The notes: generated from the letters alone by a model not told the origin. Shown: positions 44,378-54,551, counted from the first letter of the stretch. The stretch is DNA of 64,000 nt from Faecalicatena orotica (GCF_003149245.1 NZ_QGDL01000005.1:186001-250000), one strand, 5' to 3'. Numbers and translations are program-made.

Positions 44378-45658
44378 ATGAGCAGATTAGAAGTGGATCA
44401 GAATCAAAGTAATTTTGTTCTGGACGGGAAACCGTTCTTTTACCTTGGAGATACGGTATGGAGCGCTTTTACGAACATCACGACGGAAGAATGGGAGTAC
44501 TATCTGAAGAAACGGAAGGAACAGGGATTTACTGTGCTCCAGATCAATACAATGCCCCAGTGGGACCGCTGTGCATCGAATCAGAAGTTGTACCCGTTTG
44601 CGACAAAGGATGGATATACGTTTGATTTTACAAGGTGGGATGAACGGTATTATGAAAATGCCCGCAAGATGTGCCGGATGGCGGTGGAAAAGGGATTTCA
44701 GCTTGCACTGGTAGTTCTTTGGCTCAACCATGTTCCGGGAACATGGGGGAGCCGGATGATAGATGATAATGTGATGCCCAGGGAAATGATAAGGCCGTAC
44801 ACGGAGAAAATAGTGGAGGAATTCGACGAGTTCCATCCGGTCTATGTGATCAGCGGGGATACAGATTTCGACACACCGCAGGCTGTGGAATATTATAATA
44901 TAGCTTTGGAAACTGTGTGTGAAAAAAGCCCACTGTCTCTTAAGACGATGCATATCAAACGTGGATATGACCTGATTCCGGAAGAATTTCTGGACCGGAT
45001 TGATTTTTATATGTTTCAGTCCGGACACAACAAAGAGGGACAGGACATGGCATATAAGCTGCCTGAGAGTTTCCGGGAAAAGTATCCGGAGAAACCGATG
45101 ATCAATGCAGAACCATGTTATGAACAGATGGGATACAGCAGGAAGGCCTATGGCAGGTTTCAGCAGGAAGATGTGAGAAAAGCGGCATGGAGCAGCATCC
45201 TCTCAGGTGCATGTGCGGGGGTTACATACGGGGCGCATGGTGTCTGGAACTGGCAGAAAATCAATAAACCACAGAACCCGGTGCTTGGAGAGGGATTTGA
45301 CGCACCATTCCCCTGGCAGGAGGCACTCCAGTTTCCGGGGGCATGGGATTACGGGCTGATCCGACGGATTCTTACTGATTTGAGAGTCAGGAAATTAGTC
45401 CCGGCAAATGAACTGCTGGAAAACGACACAGAAGAGATCCGAATGGCAGTATCCGGTGACGGCAGATATTTTATTTATCTGCCCTACAGCACAAGACTGT
45501 CCATCCGAAAAGAACTGCCAGACTGTACGGCCAGAGCAGTTGATCTTGAAAACGGAAGAAATGCAGATGTGGAAAGCAGTGTGGAAAACGGCAGGACAGT
45601 GCTGGGGATGCATCCGTTTCAGAAAGACGTGCTGCTGATTGTGGAAGAGATGCGTTAG
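44378..45658 (+). CDS. DUF4038 apiosidase-like glycoside hydrolase
   Basis: A 426-residue TIM-barrel enzyme of the DUF4038/GH140-like group. Family blocks: FYLGDTVWSAFTNITTEEWEYYL, QGFTVLQINTMPQWDR, VYVISGDTDFDTP (catalytic Asp block) and KPMINAEPCYEQMGY (catalytic Glu block). A small beta domain follows from about 350. Known GH140 members release apiose from pectin and have signal peptides; this one has none and sits in a PTS operon, so it probably acts inside the cell on an imported glycoside. AGAGGAG precedes ATG 44378. Confidence 0.78.
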   Translation: MSRLEVDQNQSNFVLDGKPFFYLGDTVWSAFTNITTEEWEYYLKKRKEQGFTVLQINTMPQWDRCASNQKLYPFATKDGYTFDFTRWDERYYENARKMCRMAVEKGFQLALVVLWLNHVPGTWGSRMIDDNVMPREMIRPYTEKIVEEFDEFHPVYVISGDTDFDTPQAVEYYNIALETVCEKSPLSLKTMHIKRGYDLIPEEFLDRIDFYMFQSGHNKEGQDMAYKLPESFREKYPEKPMINAEPCYEQMGYSRKAYGRFQQEDVRKAAWSSILSGACAGVTYGAHGVWNWQKINKPQNPVLGEGFDAPFPWQEALQFPGAWDYGLIRRILTDLRVRKLVPANELLENDTEEIRMAVSGDGRYFIYLPYSTRLSIRKELPDCTARAVDLENGRNADVESSVENGRTVLGMHPFQKDVLLIVEEMR

Positions 45659-45673
45659 GATGTATTAAAATAA

Positions 45674-47104
<1,431 letters not shown>

Positions 47105-47105
47105 G

Positions 47106-47145
47106 AAAACGGCGCCATACCCTGCGGGGCGGGCGCTGTTTTTGC
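47106..47145 (+). terminator. Terminator of the beta-glucoside operon
   Basis: AAACGGCGCC and GGGCGCTGTTT pair (with a G-U) around a GC-rich loop; five T residues form the 3' edge. Confidence 0.75.
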
Positions 47146-47164
47146 GTTATTTATTTCCAGAAAC

Positions 47165-47183
47165 TGTCACGATACTGTGATAA
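47165..47183 (+). promoter_or_regulatory. TGTCAC-N5-TGTGA operator, copy 1
   Basis: TGTCAC-GATAC-TGTGATAA lies nine bases before the -35 of the response regulator gene. The same pattern recurs before the ABC transporter at 48870. Confidence 0.6.
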
Positions 47184-47191
47184 TTCCCCGA

Positions 47192-47220
47192 TTGCAGTGT
47201 GCAGTCCGCATCTGTATAAT
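47192..47220 (+). promoter_or_regulatory. Promoter for the response regulator/kinase genes
   Basis: TTGCAG (47192-47197), 17-base spacer, TATAAT (47215-47220), 24 bases before the ATG at 47244. Confidence 0.7.
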
Positions 47221-47243
47221 AAAGACATAAGCAGGAGGTTCAT

Positions 47244-47912
47244 ATGCAGAAAATATTGATTATAGAGGATGACAGAGAACTGAATAAGGGGATTTCTTAT
47301 GCGCTGGGGAAGGCGGGGTACAGGACGGTATCTGCGTACTCTCTGGAACAGGCAGAATTTTCTTACAGAGAGGGGGAACCGGACCTGATCCTGTTGGATA
47401 TCAACCTGCCGGATGGGGAGGGATTTGAGTTCTGCAGACAAGTGAAGAAAAATTCCTCAACACCGGTGATGTTTCTTACGGCAAGGGATCTGGAAAGGGA
47501 TGCGCTTAAGGGCTATGATGCGGGGGCGGACGATTACGTGACAAAGCCGTTTTCCATCAATGTCCTGATGAAAAAGGTCGGTGTGATGCTGAAACGTACG
47601 GAGGGCAGCAGGCCCCAGATATATGATGACGGTTTTCTGAGAGTTGACTTTGATGCGGCAAAAGTAAGGGCAGGGGCGGCAGAATGTATTCTTACGCCGA
47701 CAGAGTTCCGGATACTGAGGCTTTTTATCGAGAACAGGGGGCAGCTGCTGACATATTCTGTGCTGTTGGAACGGCTTTGGGACAGTCAGGGGCAGTTTGT
47801 CGACAAGCATACGCTGGCTGTGAACATGAACAGGCTGCGCGGGAAGATTGAGGACGGGCAGCATAAATATATTTCAAATGTATATGGGATGGGATATCAA
47901 TGGCTGAAATAA
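47244..47912 (+). CDS. OmpR-family response regulator
   Basis: A 222-residue regulator with a receiver domain (phospho-acceptor D52 in LLDINLPDGEG, acidic pair DD9-10, Lys in YVTKPF) and an OmpR winged helix from about 128 (ECILTPTEFRILRLFIENRG). GCAGGAGG precedes the ATG. It overlaps the kinase gene by 13 bases. With the kinase and the ABC genes it forms the four-gene layout of BceRS-BceAB-type peptide-antibiotic resistance. Confidence 0.93.
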   Translation: MQKILIIEDDRELNKGISYALGKAGYRTVSAYSLEQAEFSYREGEPDLILLDINLPDGEGFEFCRQVKKNSSTPVMFLTARDLERDALKGYDAGADDYVTKPFSINVLMKKVGVMLKRTEGSRPQIYDDGFLRVDFDAAKVRAGAAECILTPTEFRILRLFIENRGQLLTYSVLLERLWDSQGQFVDKHTLAVNMNRLRGKIEDGQHKYISNVYGMGYQWLK

Positions 47913-48823
47913 TAGCAGTACTCTGCCTGATTGCAGTGGCCGTAATGTGGCACAGGATAAGAATGTTGAAAAAAGATATATATTCATTTTCAGACAGGCT
48001 TGAGCAGTGTCTGGATGCGATGATTTCCGGACAGGATATCGAGAATTTTGGTGAGCTTAAGGATTCCCTTTGGGATAAGATCTATGAGAAGCTTCGCAAG
48101 CTGGATCATATGTGGCTGGGACAGAACCAGTATAACCAGGAGGAAAAGCGGCAGATCAAAGAGCTGATTTCCGACATTTCCCACCAGACGAAAACACCGA
48201 TTGCGAATATTAAGATGTATCTGGAAATTCTGGAAAATGAAGAAGATGCCGCCCGGAGGACGGAATTTTTGGGGCACCTCAAGGGGCAGACGGAGAAGCT
48301 TGATTTTCTGCTCCAGAGTCTGGTGAAAATGTCCCGTCTGGAAACCGGAATCATCGAAATAAGCAAACAGGCAGCCAGAATATATGAGACACTGGGACGC
48401 TCGGCGGCGTCCATTGTGCCGAAAGCGGAGCAAAAAGGGATCAGCCTGTTTGCAGACTGCGATGAACGGCTGATGGCTGTCTATGATAAAAAATGGACAG
48501 AGGAAGCTGTTTTCAATATTCTGGATAATGCGGTGAAATATACACCGTCAGGCGGAAGTATTCATATTACGGTCAGTGTACAGGAATTTTTTACAAAGAT
48601 CAGCATTAAGGACAGCGGGAAGGGAATCGCCCGGGAACGGCAGGCACAGATATTCGGAAGGTTTTACAGGGAGCCGGAGGTACATGATGAGGAAGGGATC
48701 GGTGTCGGGCTGTATCTGGCGCGAAAAATCATCACCCTGCAGAACGGGTACATCGAGGTGGTATCCGAACCCGGGAAGGGTGCGGATTTTCAAATATATC
48801 TTCCAAACGAAGCGATCAGCTGA
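47900..48823 (+). CDS. Sensor histidine kinase with minimal membrane anchor
   Basis: A 307-residue kinase with one short N-terminal hydrophobic segment (about 1-18) and no extracellular sensor domain. The phospho-His is in DISHQTKTPIANIKMYLE; the HATPase motifs are FNILDNAVKYTP, DSGKGIA and GVGLYLARKI. Kinases of this build usually take their signal from a partner ABC transporter, and such a transporter is encoded immediately downstream. The start overlaps the regulator gene. Confidence 0.9.
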   Translation: MAEIIAVLCLIAVAVMWHRIRMLKKDIYSFSDRLEQCLDAMISGQDIENFGELKDSLWDKIYEKLRKLDHMWLGQNQYNQEEKRQIKELISDISHQTKTPIANIKMYLEILENEEDAARRTEFLGHLKGQTEKLDFLLQSLVKMSRLETGIIEISKQAARIYETLGRSAASIVPKAEQKGISLFADCDERLMAVYDKKWTEEAVFNILDNAVKYTPSGGSIHITVSVQEFFTKISIKDSGKGIARERQAQIFGRFYREPEVHDEEGIGVGLYLARKIITLQNGYIEVVSEPGKGADFQIYLPNEAIS

Positions 48824-48831
48824 AATTGTGC

Positions 48832-48862
48832 TACTATGCATGGCCAGAAGCCATGCATAGTA
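48832..48862. repeat. 13-bp perfect inverted repeat
   Basis: TACTATGCATGGC and GCCATGCATAGTA flank a five-base CAGAA loop just after the kinase stop. There is no T run, so it is not a normal intrinsic terminator. It may be an RNA-processing hairpin, a protein-binding site or a dispersed repeat. Confidence 0.6.
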
Positions 48863-48869
48863 ACGAAAT

Positions 48870-48888
48870 TGTCACAGTTTTGTGAAAA
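48870..48888 (+). promoter_or_regulatory. TGTCAC-N5-TGTGA operator, copy 2
   Basis: TGTCAC-AGTTT-TGTGAAAA lies 84 bases before the ABC ATPase start and matches copy 1 in both arms and spacing. A weak TTGAGA -35 (48896-48901) sits at nearly the same offset as in copy 1; no clear -10 follows at ideal spacing. Confidence 0.6.
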
Positions 48889-48953
48889 TATCTGATTGAG
48901 AACGGTTTGTGATTTTTCGGGACTATGCTTGCAGTATAAGGAGGGACACCAAT

Positions 48954-49646
48954 ATGAATGAAATTGTAAAGACACAGGCATTGAAGAAATATTACAAGCT
49001 CGGGGATAATACGGTGAAGGCTCTGGACGGGGTGGATTTTACGGTCAGAGAAGGAGAATTCGTAGCGATTGTCGGCAAATCCGGCAGCGGGAAAAGTACT
49101 CTGCTCCATATGATCGGGGGTCTTGACTACCCAACCGGCGGTAAGGTATATGTGGATGGGAAACAGCTGTATAAGCTGAATAAAGAACAGCTTGCAGTGT
49201 TCAGGAGGAGAAAGGTCGGTTTTGTGTTTCAGAGTTTTAACCTTGTGCCGGATTTGAATGTGTATGAAAATGTCGTCCTGCCGATTGAACTGGACGGCGG
49301 GCATATTGACCGGGATTTTGTGGACGAAATCTTAAGGATATTAAAACTGGAGGAAAAGAAGGAGGCTCTGCCCGGCACGCTTTCGGGCGGCCAGCAGCAG
49401 AGGGCGGCAATCGCAAGGGCACTGGCGAATAAACCGGCAATACTGCTGGCGGATGAGCCCACAGGGAATCTGGACACCGGAAGCAGCCATGACGTCATGG
49501 GACTTTTGAAAATGGCGGCAAAGCGGTATCACCAGACGGTCGTTTTGATTACCCATGATGCAGACATTGCACAGCTAGCGGACCGGATCGTACAGATTGA
49601 GGACGGACGGATCGTGAAGGGAAGTGACGTTTATGCTGGAGAATAA
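48954..49646 (+). CDS. ABC transporter ATP-binding protein (LolD/MacB/BceA type)
   Basis: A 230-residue ATPase. Walker A is GKSGSGKST, the Q-loop FVFQSFNLVPDLNVYENV, the signature LSGGQQQR, Walker B ILLADEPTGNLD and the H-loop ITHDADIA. The start is set at 48954 with AAGGAGG nine bases upstream. It pairs with the FtsX-type permease whose start overlaps its 3' end. Together with the upstream regulator and kinase it probably senses and removes an antimicrobial peptide from the membrane. Confidence 0.93.
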   Translation: MNEIVKTQALKKYYKLGDNTVKALDGVDFTVREGEFVAIVGKSGSGKSTLLHMIGGLDYPTGGKVYVDGKQLYKLNKEQLAVFRRRKVGFVFQSFNLVPDLNVYENVVLPIELDGGHIDRDFVDEILRILKLEEKKEALPGTLSGGQQQRAAIARALANKPAILLADEPTGNLDTGSSHDVMGLLKMAAKRYHQTVVLITHDADIAQLADRIVQIEDGRIVKGSDVYAGE

Positions 49647-52122
49647 TAATAGCAGGATTGTTACAAGAATGGCTGTGCGTTCTATCAAAAGCGGCAGGCA
49701 GAAAAATCTGATTATGGCCGCGGCAATCACACTGTCGACCTTTATGCTGTTCTGCATTTTAACGGTGGGAAGTACTTATTTCAAGATGCAGCGGCTTCAG
49801 AATATCCGTATGAACGGGGCAGATTATGACGCATTTATTTATGGCGGTTTTACAGAGGAACAGAAAGAAATCTGTGAGAAAAATCCTTATATTCAGACTG
49901 TCGGCGTACAGGGGATGGCGGGATGGACCGTAAGTACGGATACTGACGACACGCTCAATACAGTGATGCTGTGGTCTGACGGGGCACAGTGGGATGTATT
50001 GTCGAAACCTGCGGTTATCTGGCAGAAAGGAGAATACCCGCTAAAGGAGAATGAAGTGATGGCGACGGCTGCGGCATTAAAAGACTGCGGACTTGAGGAT
50101 GCCGGGGTGGGGGATACGTTTACCTTAACTTACGGAGACAAACAGGGCGAGCATACGGCGGAATTTACGATTTCGGGGCTTCTGAAGACTTATAAAAATG
50201 AAAAGATATTCTATGTTTCGAAGCCATTTCTGGATAAGTCCGGTTTCTCTCTGGACGATTACGGGAGAGGCTTCCTCTATATGAAGTTTAAGTATCCGGT
50301 TGTGCCGGAGCGTGTTTTCCGGGAACTGGAGAACAGCCTGAATCTGGGGGAGCAGCAGTATCTGCTGATAGAGCCGGCTGCACAGAGTTCGGTGCAGATA
50401 CTGGCCGGGCTCGCAGGTCTGGTATTGATTACTTGTTTCAGTGCCTATCTCCTGATCTATAATATCCTTTATATCTCTGTTTCCAGCAATGTCAGACATT
50501 ACGGGCTGCTGCAGACAGTAGGCATGACTGGCAGGCAGATATACCAGATGGTCCTGAGACAGATGTTCATGGTGGGGGCATGCGGTATTGCCGGAGGAAT
50601 CCTGCTCGGAATGCTGACGTCTTTTCTCCTGATACCAGAAGCGGTGAAAGTCCTTGGCATCCAGAAGGAAGAGATTTCGATTGCATTTCATCCCGCGGTC
50701 TTTCTCCTGAGCATACTGATAGCCGGGGGCACGATCTATCTTGGAAGCAGAAAACCTGCGAAAAAGGCAACAGAAGTTTCCCCAGTGGAGGCATTGGGGT
50801 ATCGCGGGGATTTCGGGAAACGCAATTCACATGGAACAAGGAAAGGAAGGCTGGTCTGGCGGCTTGCATGGGATCAGGTTACCAAGGATAAGAAAAAGAC
50901 GATGATCGTCCTCCTCTCACTGGCTGCAAGCCTGTCAGTGTTCCTTTGCCTGACAACACTAATAGAAAGCCAGGGGCCGCGTACAATCGTTTCTAATTAT
51001 ATGGATGCGGATATGGTCCTCATTAATGATACTATCAAGAAGGATGATAAAAACGATTGGAAACAGCTGATGGATGAAGCATTTCAGGTAAAAATCAAAG
51101 AAGGCGGCCGGATCAAAGAGTCACATCAGGTGCTGATTGACCAGATTGTGGTTCCGTGGGAGCCCGAATTCGTAGATACTTGGATGAAAGCATTTTACGT
51201 AAAATGGATGGAAGAATCTTACGCTGATATAGAGACAGAATTTAAACAGAATCCGGAGAAGTTTTCTTCTTATATAATCGGTATTGATGAAGCAGCATTT
51301 ACTTATTTAAACAGTACTCTGGAAACACCGATAGATGAACAGAGCTTCAAGGAAGGCAAAAGCTGTATCCTGTACCGGGATTCACTGAATCTTAAAGAGG
51401 CGGATTATCAGGAAGAAAATATAGCCTGCTATTTATATGGAGGGGACGGGGAATCCCATTCGTTTCAAATCGGAGGCCTGACGGATGATTCTTATTATAG
51501 AAGAGGCGGAATCACTCCAACTATCATTGTAAGTGATGCATACCTGAATCGTATTTCAGATGCCCCATATGTTTTCAAAACGAGTATACAATATGAGCAG
51601 GAGTATGACACGGCCGCAGAAGCAGACGTGAAAAACGCGATAGACACCAGTGCATATCCGAAAGATTTTTCCTACGAATCAAAAATTGAAGAAATGAAGA
51701 GTGTTAGTAAGGCACAGGGGAATATGATGGGAATTGGAATCGGGATTGCCTTCATCCTCGCCCTGATTGGTATCCTGAATTATGTCAATACAGTTACAGG
51801 AAACATCCATAACCGTCAGATGGAACTGGCGATCATGGAAAGTGTCGGAATGACAGAAAAGCAGGTAAAAAGCGTATTGATAAGAGAAGGAATCCTCTTT
51901 GCGGGCGGATCACTTGCACTGACGGCAACACTGGGCCTTTTCATAACATATCTTCTGTACCAGTCCATGAACTATATGCAGGTCACATTTGCAATACCCG
52001 TACTGCCGTCCGCATGTATGATCCTGTTCATCCTGTGTGTCTGTGTGGCGGTTCCACTGACTGTATACCGGGTTGTGACGGGGAAAAAAGCAATCGTGGA
52101 GAGAATAAAAACGAATGAGTAG
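49633..52122 (+). CDS. FtsX-family ABC transporter permease (BceB-like)
   Basis: An 829-residue permease. One N-terminal membrane helix (about 20-42), an extracellular region, a three-helix FtsX block (about 260-370), a second half beginning with another helix near 415, a second large extracellular region (about 440-690) and a final three-helix FtsX block (about 695-825). The duplicated FtsX arrangement is that of large two-domain FtsX permeases; true BceB proteins are usually nearer 650 residues. ATG 49633 is chosen; GTG 49624 is an alternative. It overlaps the ATPase gene by 14 bases. Confidence 0.88.
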   Translation: MLENNNSRIVTRMAVRSIKSGRQKNLIMAAAITLSTFMLFCILTVGSTYFKMQRLQNIRMNGADYDAFIYGGFTEEQKEICEKNPYIQTVGVQGMAGWTVSTDTDDTLNTVMLWSDGAQWDVLSKPAVIWQKGEYPLKENEVMATAAALKDCGLEDAGVGDTFTLTYGDKQGEHTAEFTISGLLKTYKNEKIFYVSKPFLDKSGFSLDDYGRGFLYMKFKYPVVPERVFRELENSLNLGEQQYLLIEPAAQSSVQILAGLAGLVLITCFSAYLLIYNILYISVSSNVRHYGLLQTVGMTGRQIYQMVLRQMFMVGACGIAGGILLGMLTSFLLIPEAVKVLGIQKEEISIAFHPAVFLLSILIAGGTIYLGSRKPAKKATEVSPVEALGYRGDFGKRNSHGTRKGRLVWRLAWDQVTKDKKKTMIVLLSLAASLSVFLCLTTLIESQGPRTIVSNYMDADMVLINDTIKKDDKNDWKQLMDEAFQVKIKEGGRIKESHQVLIDQIVVPWEPEFVDTWMKAFYVKWMEESYADIETEFKQNPEKFSSYIIGIDEAAFTYLNSTLETPIDEQSFKEGKSCILYRDSLNLKEADYQEENIACYLYGGDGESHSFQIGGLTDDSYYRRGGITPTIIVSDAYLNRISDAPYVFKTSIQYEQEYDTAAEADVKNAIDTSAYPKDFSYESKIEEMKSVSKAQGNMMGIGIGIAFILALIGILNYVNTVTGNIHNRQMELAIMESVGMTEKQVKSVLIREGILFAGGSLALTATLGLFITYLLYQSMNYMQVTFAIPVLPSACMILFILCVCVAVPLTVYRVVTGKKAIVERIKTNE

Positions 52123-52144
52123 TAGAAAATAGTGTGTAGTATTT

Positions 52145-52184
52145 AGTGCTCCATCCAGTACGATTTCTGACTGGATGGAGCACT
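52145..52184. repeat. 15-bp perfect inverted repeat after the ABC operon
   Basis: AGTGCTCCATCCAGT and ACTGGATGGAGCACT flank a 10-base loop. The stem is very stable and could end the transcript, but no T tract follows. It lies at the boundary between the moderate-GC operon and the AT-rich module. Confidence 0.6.
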
Positions 52185-52218
52185 AGGCTTGTGGACTACA
52201 TTGAAAAAGCATAATGTT

Positions 52219-52246
52219 CCTTTTTATAAAATGAATTATAAAAAGG
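52219..52246. repeat. AT-rich 11-bp hairpin upstream of the AAA/TOPRIM module
   Basis: CCTTTTTATAA and TTATAAAAAGG are perfect arms around AATGAA, 30 bases upstream of the module's promoter. Confidence 0.5.
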
Positions 52247-52277
52247 GAATAAAATATGTCAAAATCCAAATTAGATA

Positions 52278-52306
52278 TTGAAAAAACTGGAATTGAATGA
52301 TATTAT
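52278..52306 (+). promoter_or_regulatory. Promoter of the AAA/TOPRIM module
   Basis: TTGAAA (52278-52283), 17-base spacer, TATTAT (52301-52306). The leader is about 15 bases and carries the GGAGG site for ATG 52328. Confidence 0.6.
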
Positions 52307-52327
52307 ATATCTATGGAGGATGATACT

Positions 52328-53734
52328 ATGGACAAACAAACTGTAAGGATTGAGAATATAAGGATTGAGAATTTTAAAAATGTGAAATACGGTTCTCTAA
52401 ATTTGGAAAATAAAAGAAAAGATTATAAATCTAGTATATTAGGATTGTATGGACAGAACGGATCAGGCAAAACAGCACTTATTGATGCTTTGCAGTTACT
52501 AAAGTTTGCGTTGAGTGGAAAAGCGATTCCTTCAAAATATGCAGATTATGTTAATGTGGATTCGGAAAAAGCTACATTAACATTTCAATTTTTAGTATGT
52601 AATGAAGAAGGAAAGTATGATATCTGGTATCAGTTTTCATTACGAAAAGCAGAAGATAATGATTCAATAGACATAGAGGATAGTAATGCTGCGCAGCCTA
52701 ATCTAAGGGTTGAAATATATAACGAGGTTATATCATATGGCTTTACAGGCAAAGAAGAGAAACTTAGGAAATCAGCTTTAATTGATACAAGAAGCGAAGA
52801 AGTGTTTATTCCTAAAACCAAATTTGTGGAATTAGTTGGAAACGATAAAACTCAATATACAGATTTATTAGTTACCAAGAAGCTGACGCAAGTAACATCT
52901 CGTTCTTTCATTTTTTCACGAGAAATGATGAATGTATTTAGAATGAATTGTAAGAATGATATTTACATCAATCTGATTAATTGTCTTAATTGGTTCGGAG
53001 CAAGAGAACTGTTTGTAATCGACACGGAAAGTATTGGACTGATTAGTCTTAATACGTTACCGTTATCTTTTAGATATAGCAGCAAAGGAGCAGACACTGT
53101 AGGAAGTCTGGTATTACCATTAGATAGACCAGCGCTTATTCCGGAAGACGCATATGATGTTGTTGATAGAATTATTCAAAATATGAATATTGTTTTAGAA
53201 CAGTTAGTACCAGGACTTACAATTGATATAGTGGAGTTGGGTACAGCCCTCTTAAAGGATGGAAGAATTGGAAAGCAGATTCAGATCATGTCGTTAAAAA
53301 ATAGCAGGCCAATTCCTTTTTGTTACGAGTCGGAAGGTATCAAGAAAATAGTGTCAATTCTTCAATTGCTAATCGCAGTATATAATAATGCGTCAATTAC
53401 AGTGGCAGTGGATGAACTTGATGGCGGAATTTTTGAATATTTGCTGGGTGAGCTTCTTAATATTATTTCAGAGAAAGGAAAGGGGCAGCTGATATTTACA
53501 TCTCATAATCTTCGTCCGCTTGAGACTATAGACAGGGGATTTGTTGCATTTACAACGACTAATCCTAAAATGCGTTATATTCGCATGGGGAATGTAAAAG
53601 ATACTAATAATTTACGAGATTTCTATTATAGAGATATTGTACTGGGAGAACAAAATGAGCAAGTATATAATCATACAAATAACTTTGAAATAGCATTAGC
53701 GTTCAGAGAGGCTGGTGAAGCTATTGGCTCGTAA
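52328..53734 (+). CDS. OLD/AriA-like AAA (ABC-type) ATPase
   Basis: A 468-residue cytosolic ATPase. It opens with IRIENFKNVKYGSLNL, as RecF/OLD-type proteins do, then Walker A GQNGSGKT (42-49, K48). Near the C-terminus are a signature-like SEGIKKIVSILQLL, Walker B AVDELDGG (D362, E363) and an H-loop FTSHNL. About 250 residues between the ATPase halves show no motif I recognise. The GGAGG at 52315-52319 is spaced for ATG 52328, so an upstream in-frame ATG (52313) is unlikely. The gene is much more AT-rich than its neighbours and overlaps a TOPRIM gene by 20 bases. ATPase plus TOPRIM pairs occur in anti-phage systems such as PARIS, so a defence role is inferred. Confidence 0.78.
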   Translation: MDKQTVRIENIRIENFKNVKYGSLNLENKRKDYKSSILGLYGQNGSGKTALIDALQLLKFALSGKAIPSKYADYVNVDSEKATLTFQFLVCNEEGKYDIWYQFSLRKAEDNDSIDIEDSNAAQPNLRVEIYNEVISYGFTGKEEKLRKSALIDTRSEEVFIPKTKFVELVGNDKTQYTDLLVTKKLTQVTSRSFIFSREMMNVFRMNCKNDIYINLINCLNWFGARELFVIDTESIGLISLNTLPLSFRYSSKGADTVGSLVLPLDRPALIPEDAYDVVDRIIQNMNIVLEQLVPGLTIDIVELGTALLKDGRIGKQIQIMSLKNSRPIPFCYESEGIKKIVSILQLLIAVYNNASITVAVDELDGGIFEYLLGELLNIISEKGKGQLIFTSHNLRPLETIDRGFVAFTTTNPKMRYIRMGNVKDTNNLRDFYYRDIVLGEQNEQVYNHTNNFEIALAFREAGEAIGS

Positions 53735-54443
53735 GAAAGTTGTATTGGTAATAGTGGAAGGCCTGTCAGATGATACGGCACTTGGCCTGGCATTGAGTCA
53801 GGTGTTTGATAAAGATTCTATCTATGTTCATATTATGCGTGGGGATATTACTACAAGAACAGGTGTCAATTCGCAAAACATAGTTTCTAAAATTGGAAAG
53901 GAAGTTACTTTCTACGCAAAATCACAGCATTATAAGCCAAGTGATTTTAAGCAGATTATTCATATTGTTGATACGGATGGGGCTTATATTCCAGATGATA
54001 ATATCATAGAAAAGGAGGATTGCCTTGATATCCAGTACGAAGATGATGGCATATATACCAATAATAAAGCAAGAACCGCAATAAGAAATCAACAGAAAAG
54101 AGAGAATCTATATAGGTTGAGAAGTTGTGGTACAATTTGGAAAGTTCCTTATAGAGTATATTATATGTCTTGTAATCTGGATCATGTATTATATGATAAA
54201 CAAAATAGCACGGATGAAGAAAAAGAAAATGATGCATATGCATTTGCAAAAAAATATAAGAACAAGGTGGAAGAATTTGAAGAATTCATTTGCAAATCAG
54301 GATTTTCCGTTACTGGGGATTATAAAGAATCTTGGGAATATATTGAAAAAGATTTAAATTCAGTAAATCGATATACAAACTTGTGTATATGTATTGAGAA
54401 TGAGTTGGGAAATAGAATGGCAGGAAATGAAGGGGAAGATTGA
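53715..54443 (+). CDS. TOPRIM-domain protein, probable effector of the AAA module
   Basis: A 242-residue protein. The N-terminal TOPRIM motifs are visible: Glu15 in LVIVEGLSDD and the DxD pair D86/D88 in IVDTDGAYIPDD, the metal-binding triad of nucleases and topoisomerases. The C-terminal half (about 125-242) is charged and Tyr-rich without a known motif. The start is uncertain: GTG 53715 or TTG 53724; both overlap the ATPase gene, so translation is coupled. By analogy with AriB of PARIS or the TOPRIM part of OLD nucleases it may be a nuclease released or activated by the ATPase. I could not match it firmly to DUF4435. Confidence 0.68.
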   Translation: MKLLARKKVVLVIVEGLSDDTALGLALSQVFDKDSIYVHIMRGDITTRTGVNSQNIVSKIGKEVTFYAKSQHYKPSDFKQIIHIVDTDGAYIPDDNIIEKEDCLDIQYEDDGIYTNNKARTAIRNQQKRENLYRLRSCGTIWKVPYRVYYMSCNLDHVLYDKQNSTDEEKENDAYAFAKKYKNKVEEFEEFICKSGFSVTGDYKESWEYIEKDLNSVNRYTNLCICIENELGNRMAGNEGED

Positions 54444-54450
54444 TATGAAG

Positions 54451-54494
54451 AAACACCGTCTTAGTCGAAACTTTGTTTTAGGCGGTGTTTTTGT
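54451..54494 (+). terminator. Terminator of the AAA/TOPRIM module
   Basis: AAACACCG (54451-54458) pairs with CGGTGTTT (54483-54490), extended inward by weaker pairs; T residues follow. Confidence 0.65.
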
Positions 54495-54551
54495 GTGCCC
54501 GGCCATAGTAAATCAATGTTTTCCAGACTTCATAATTTTTTTATAATTTAA

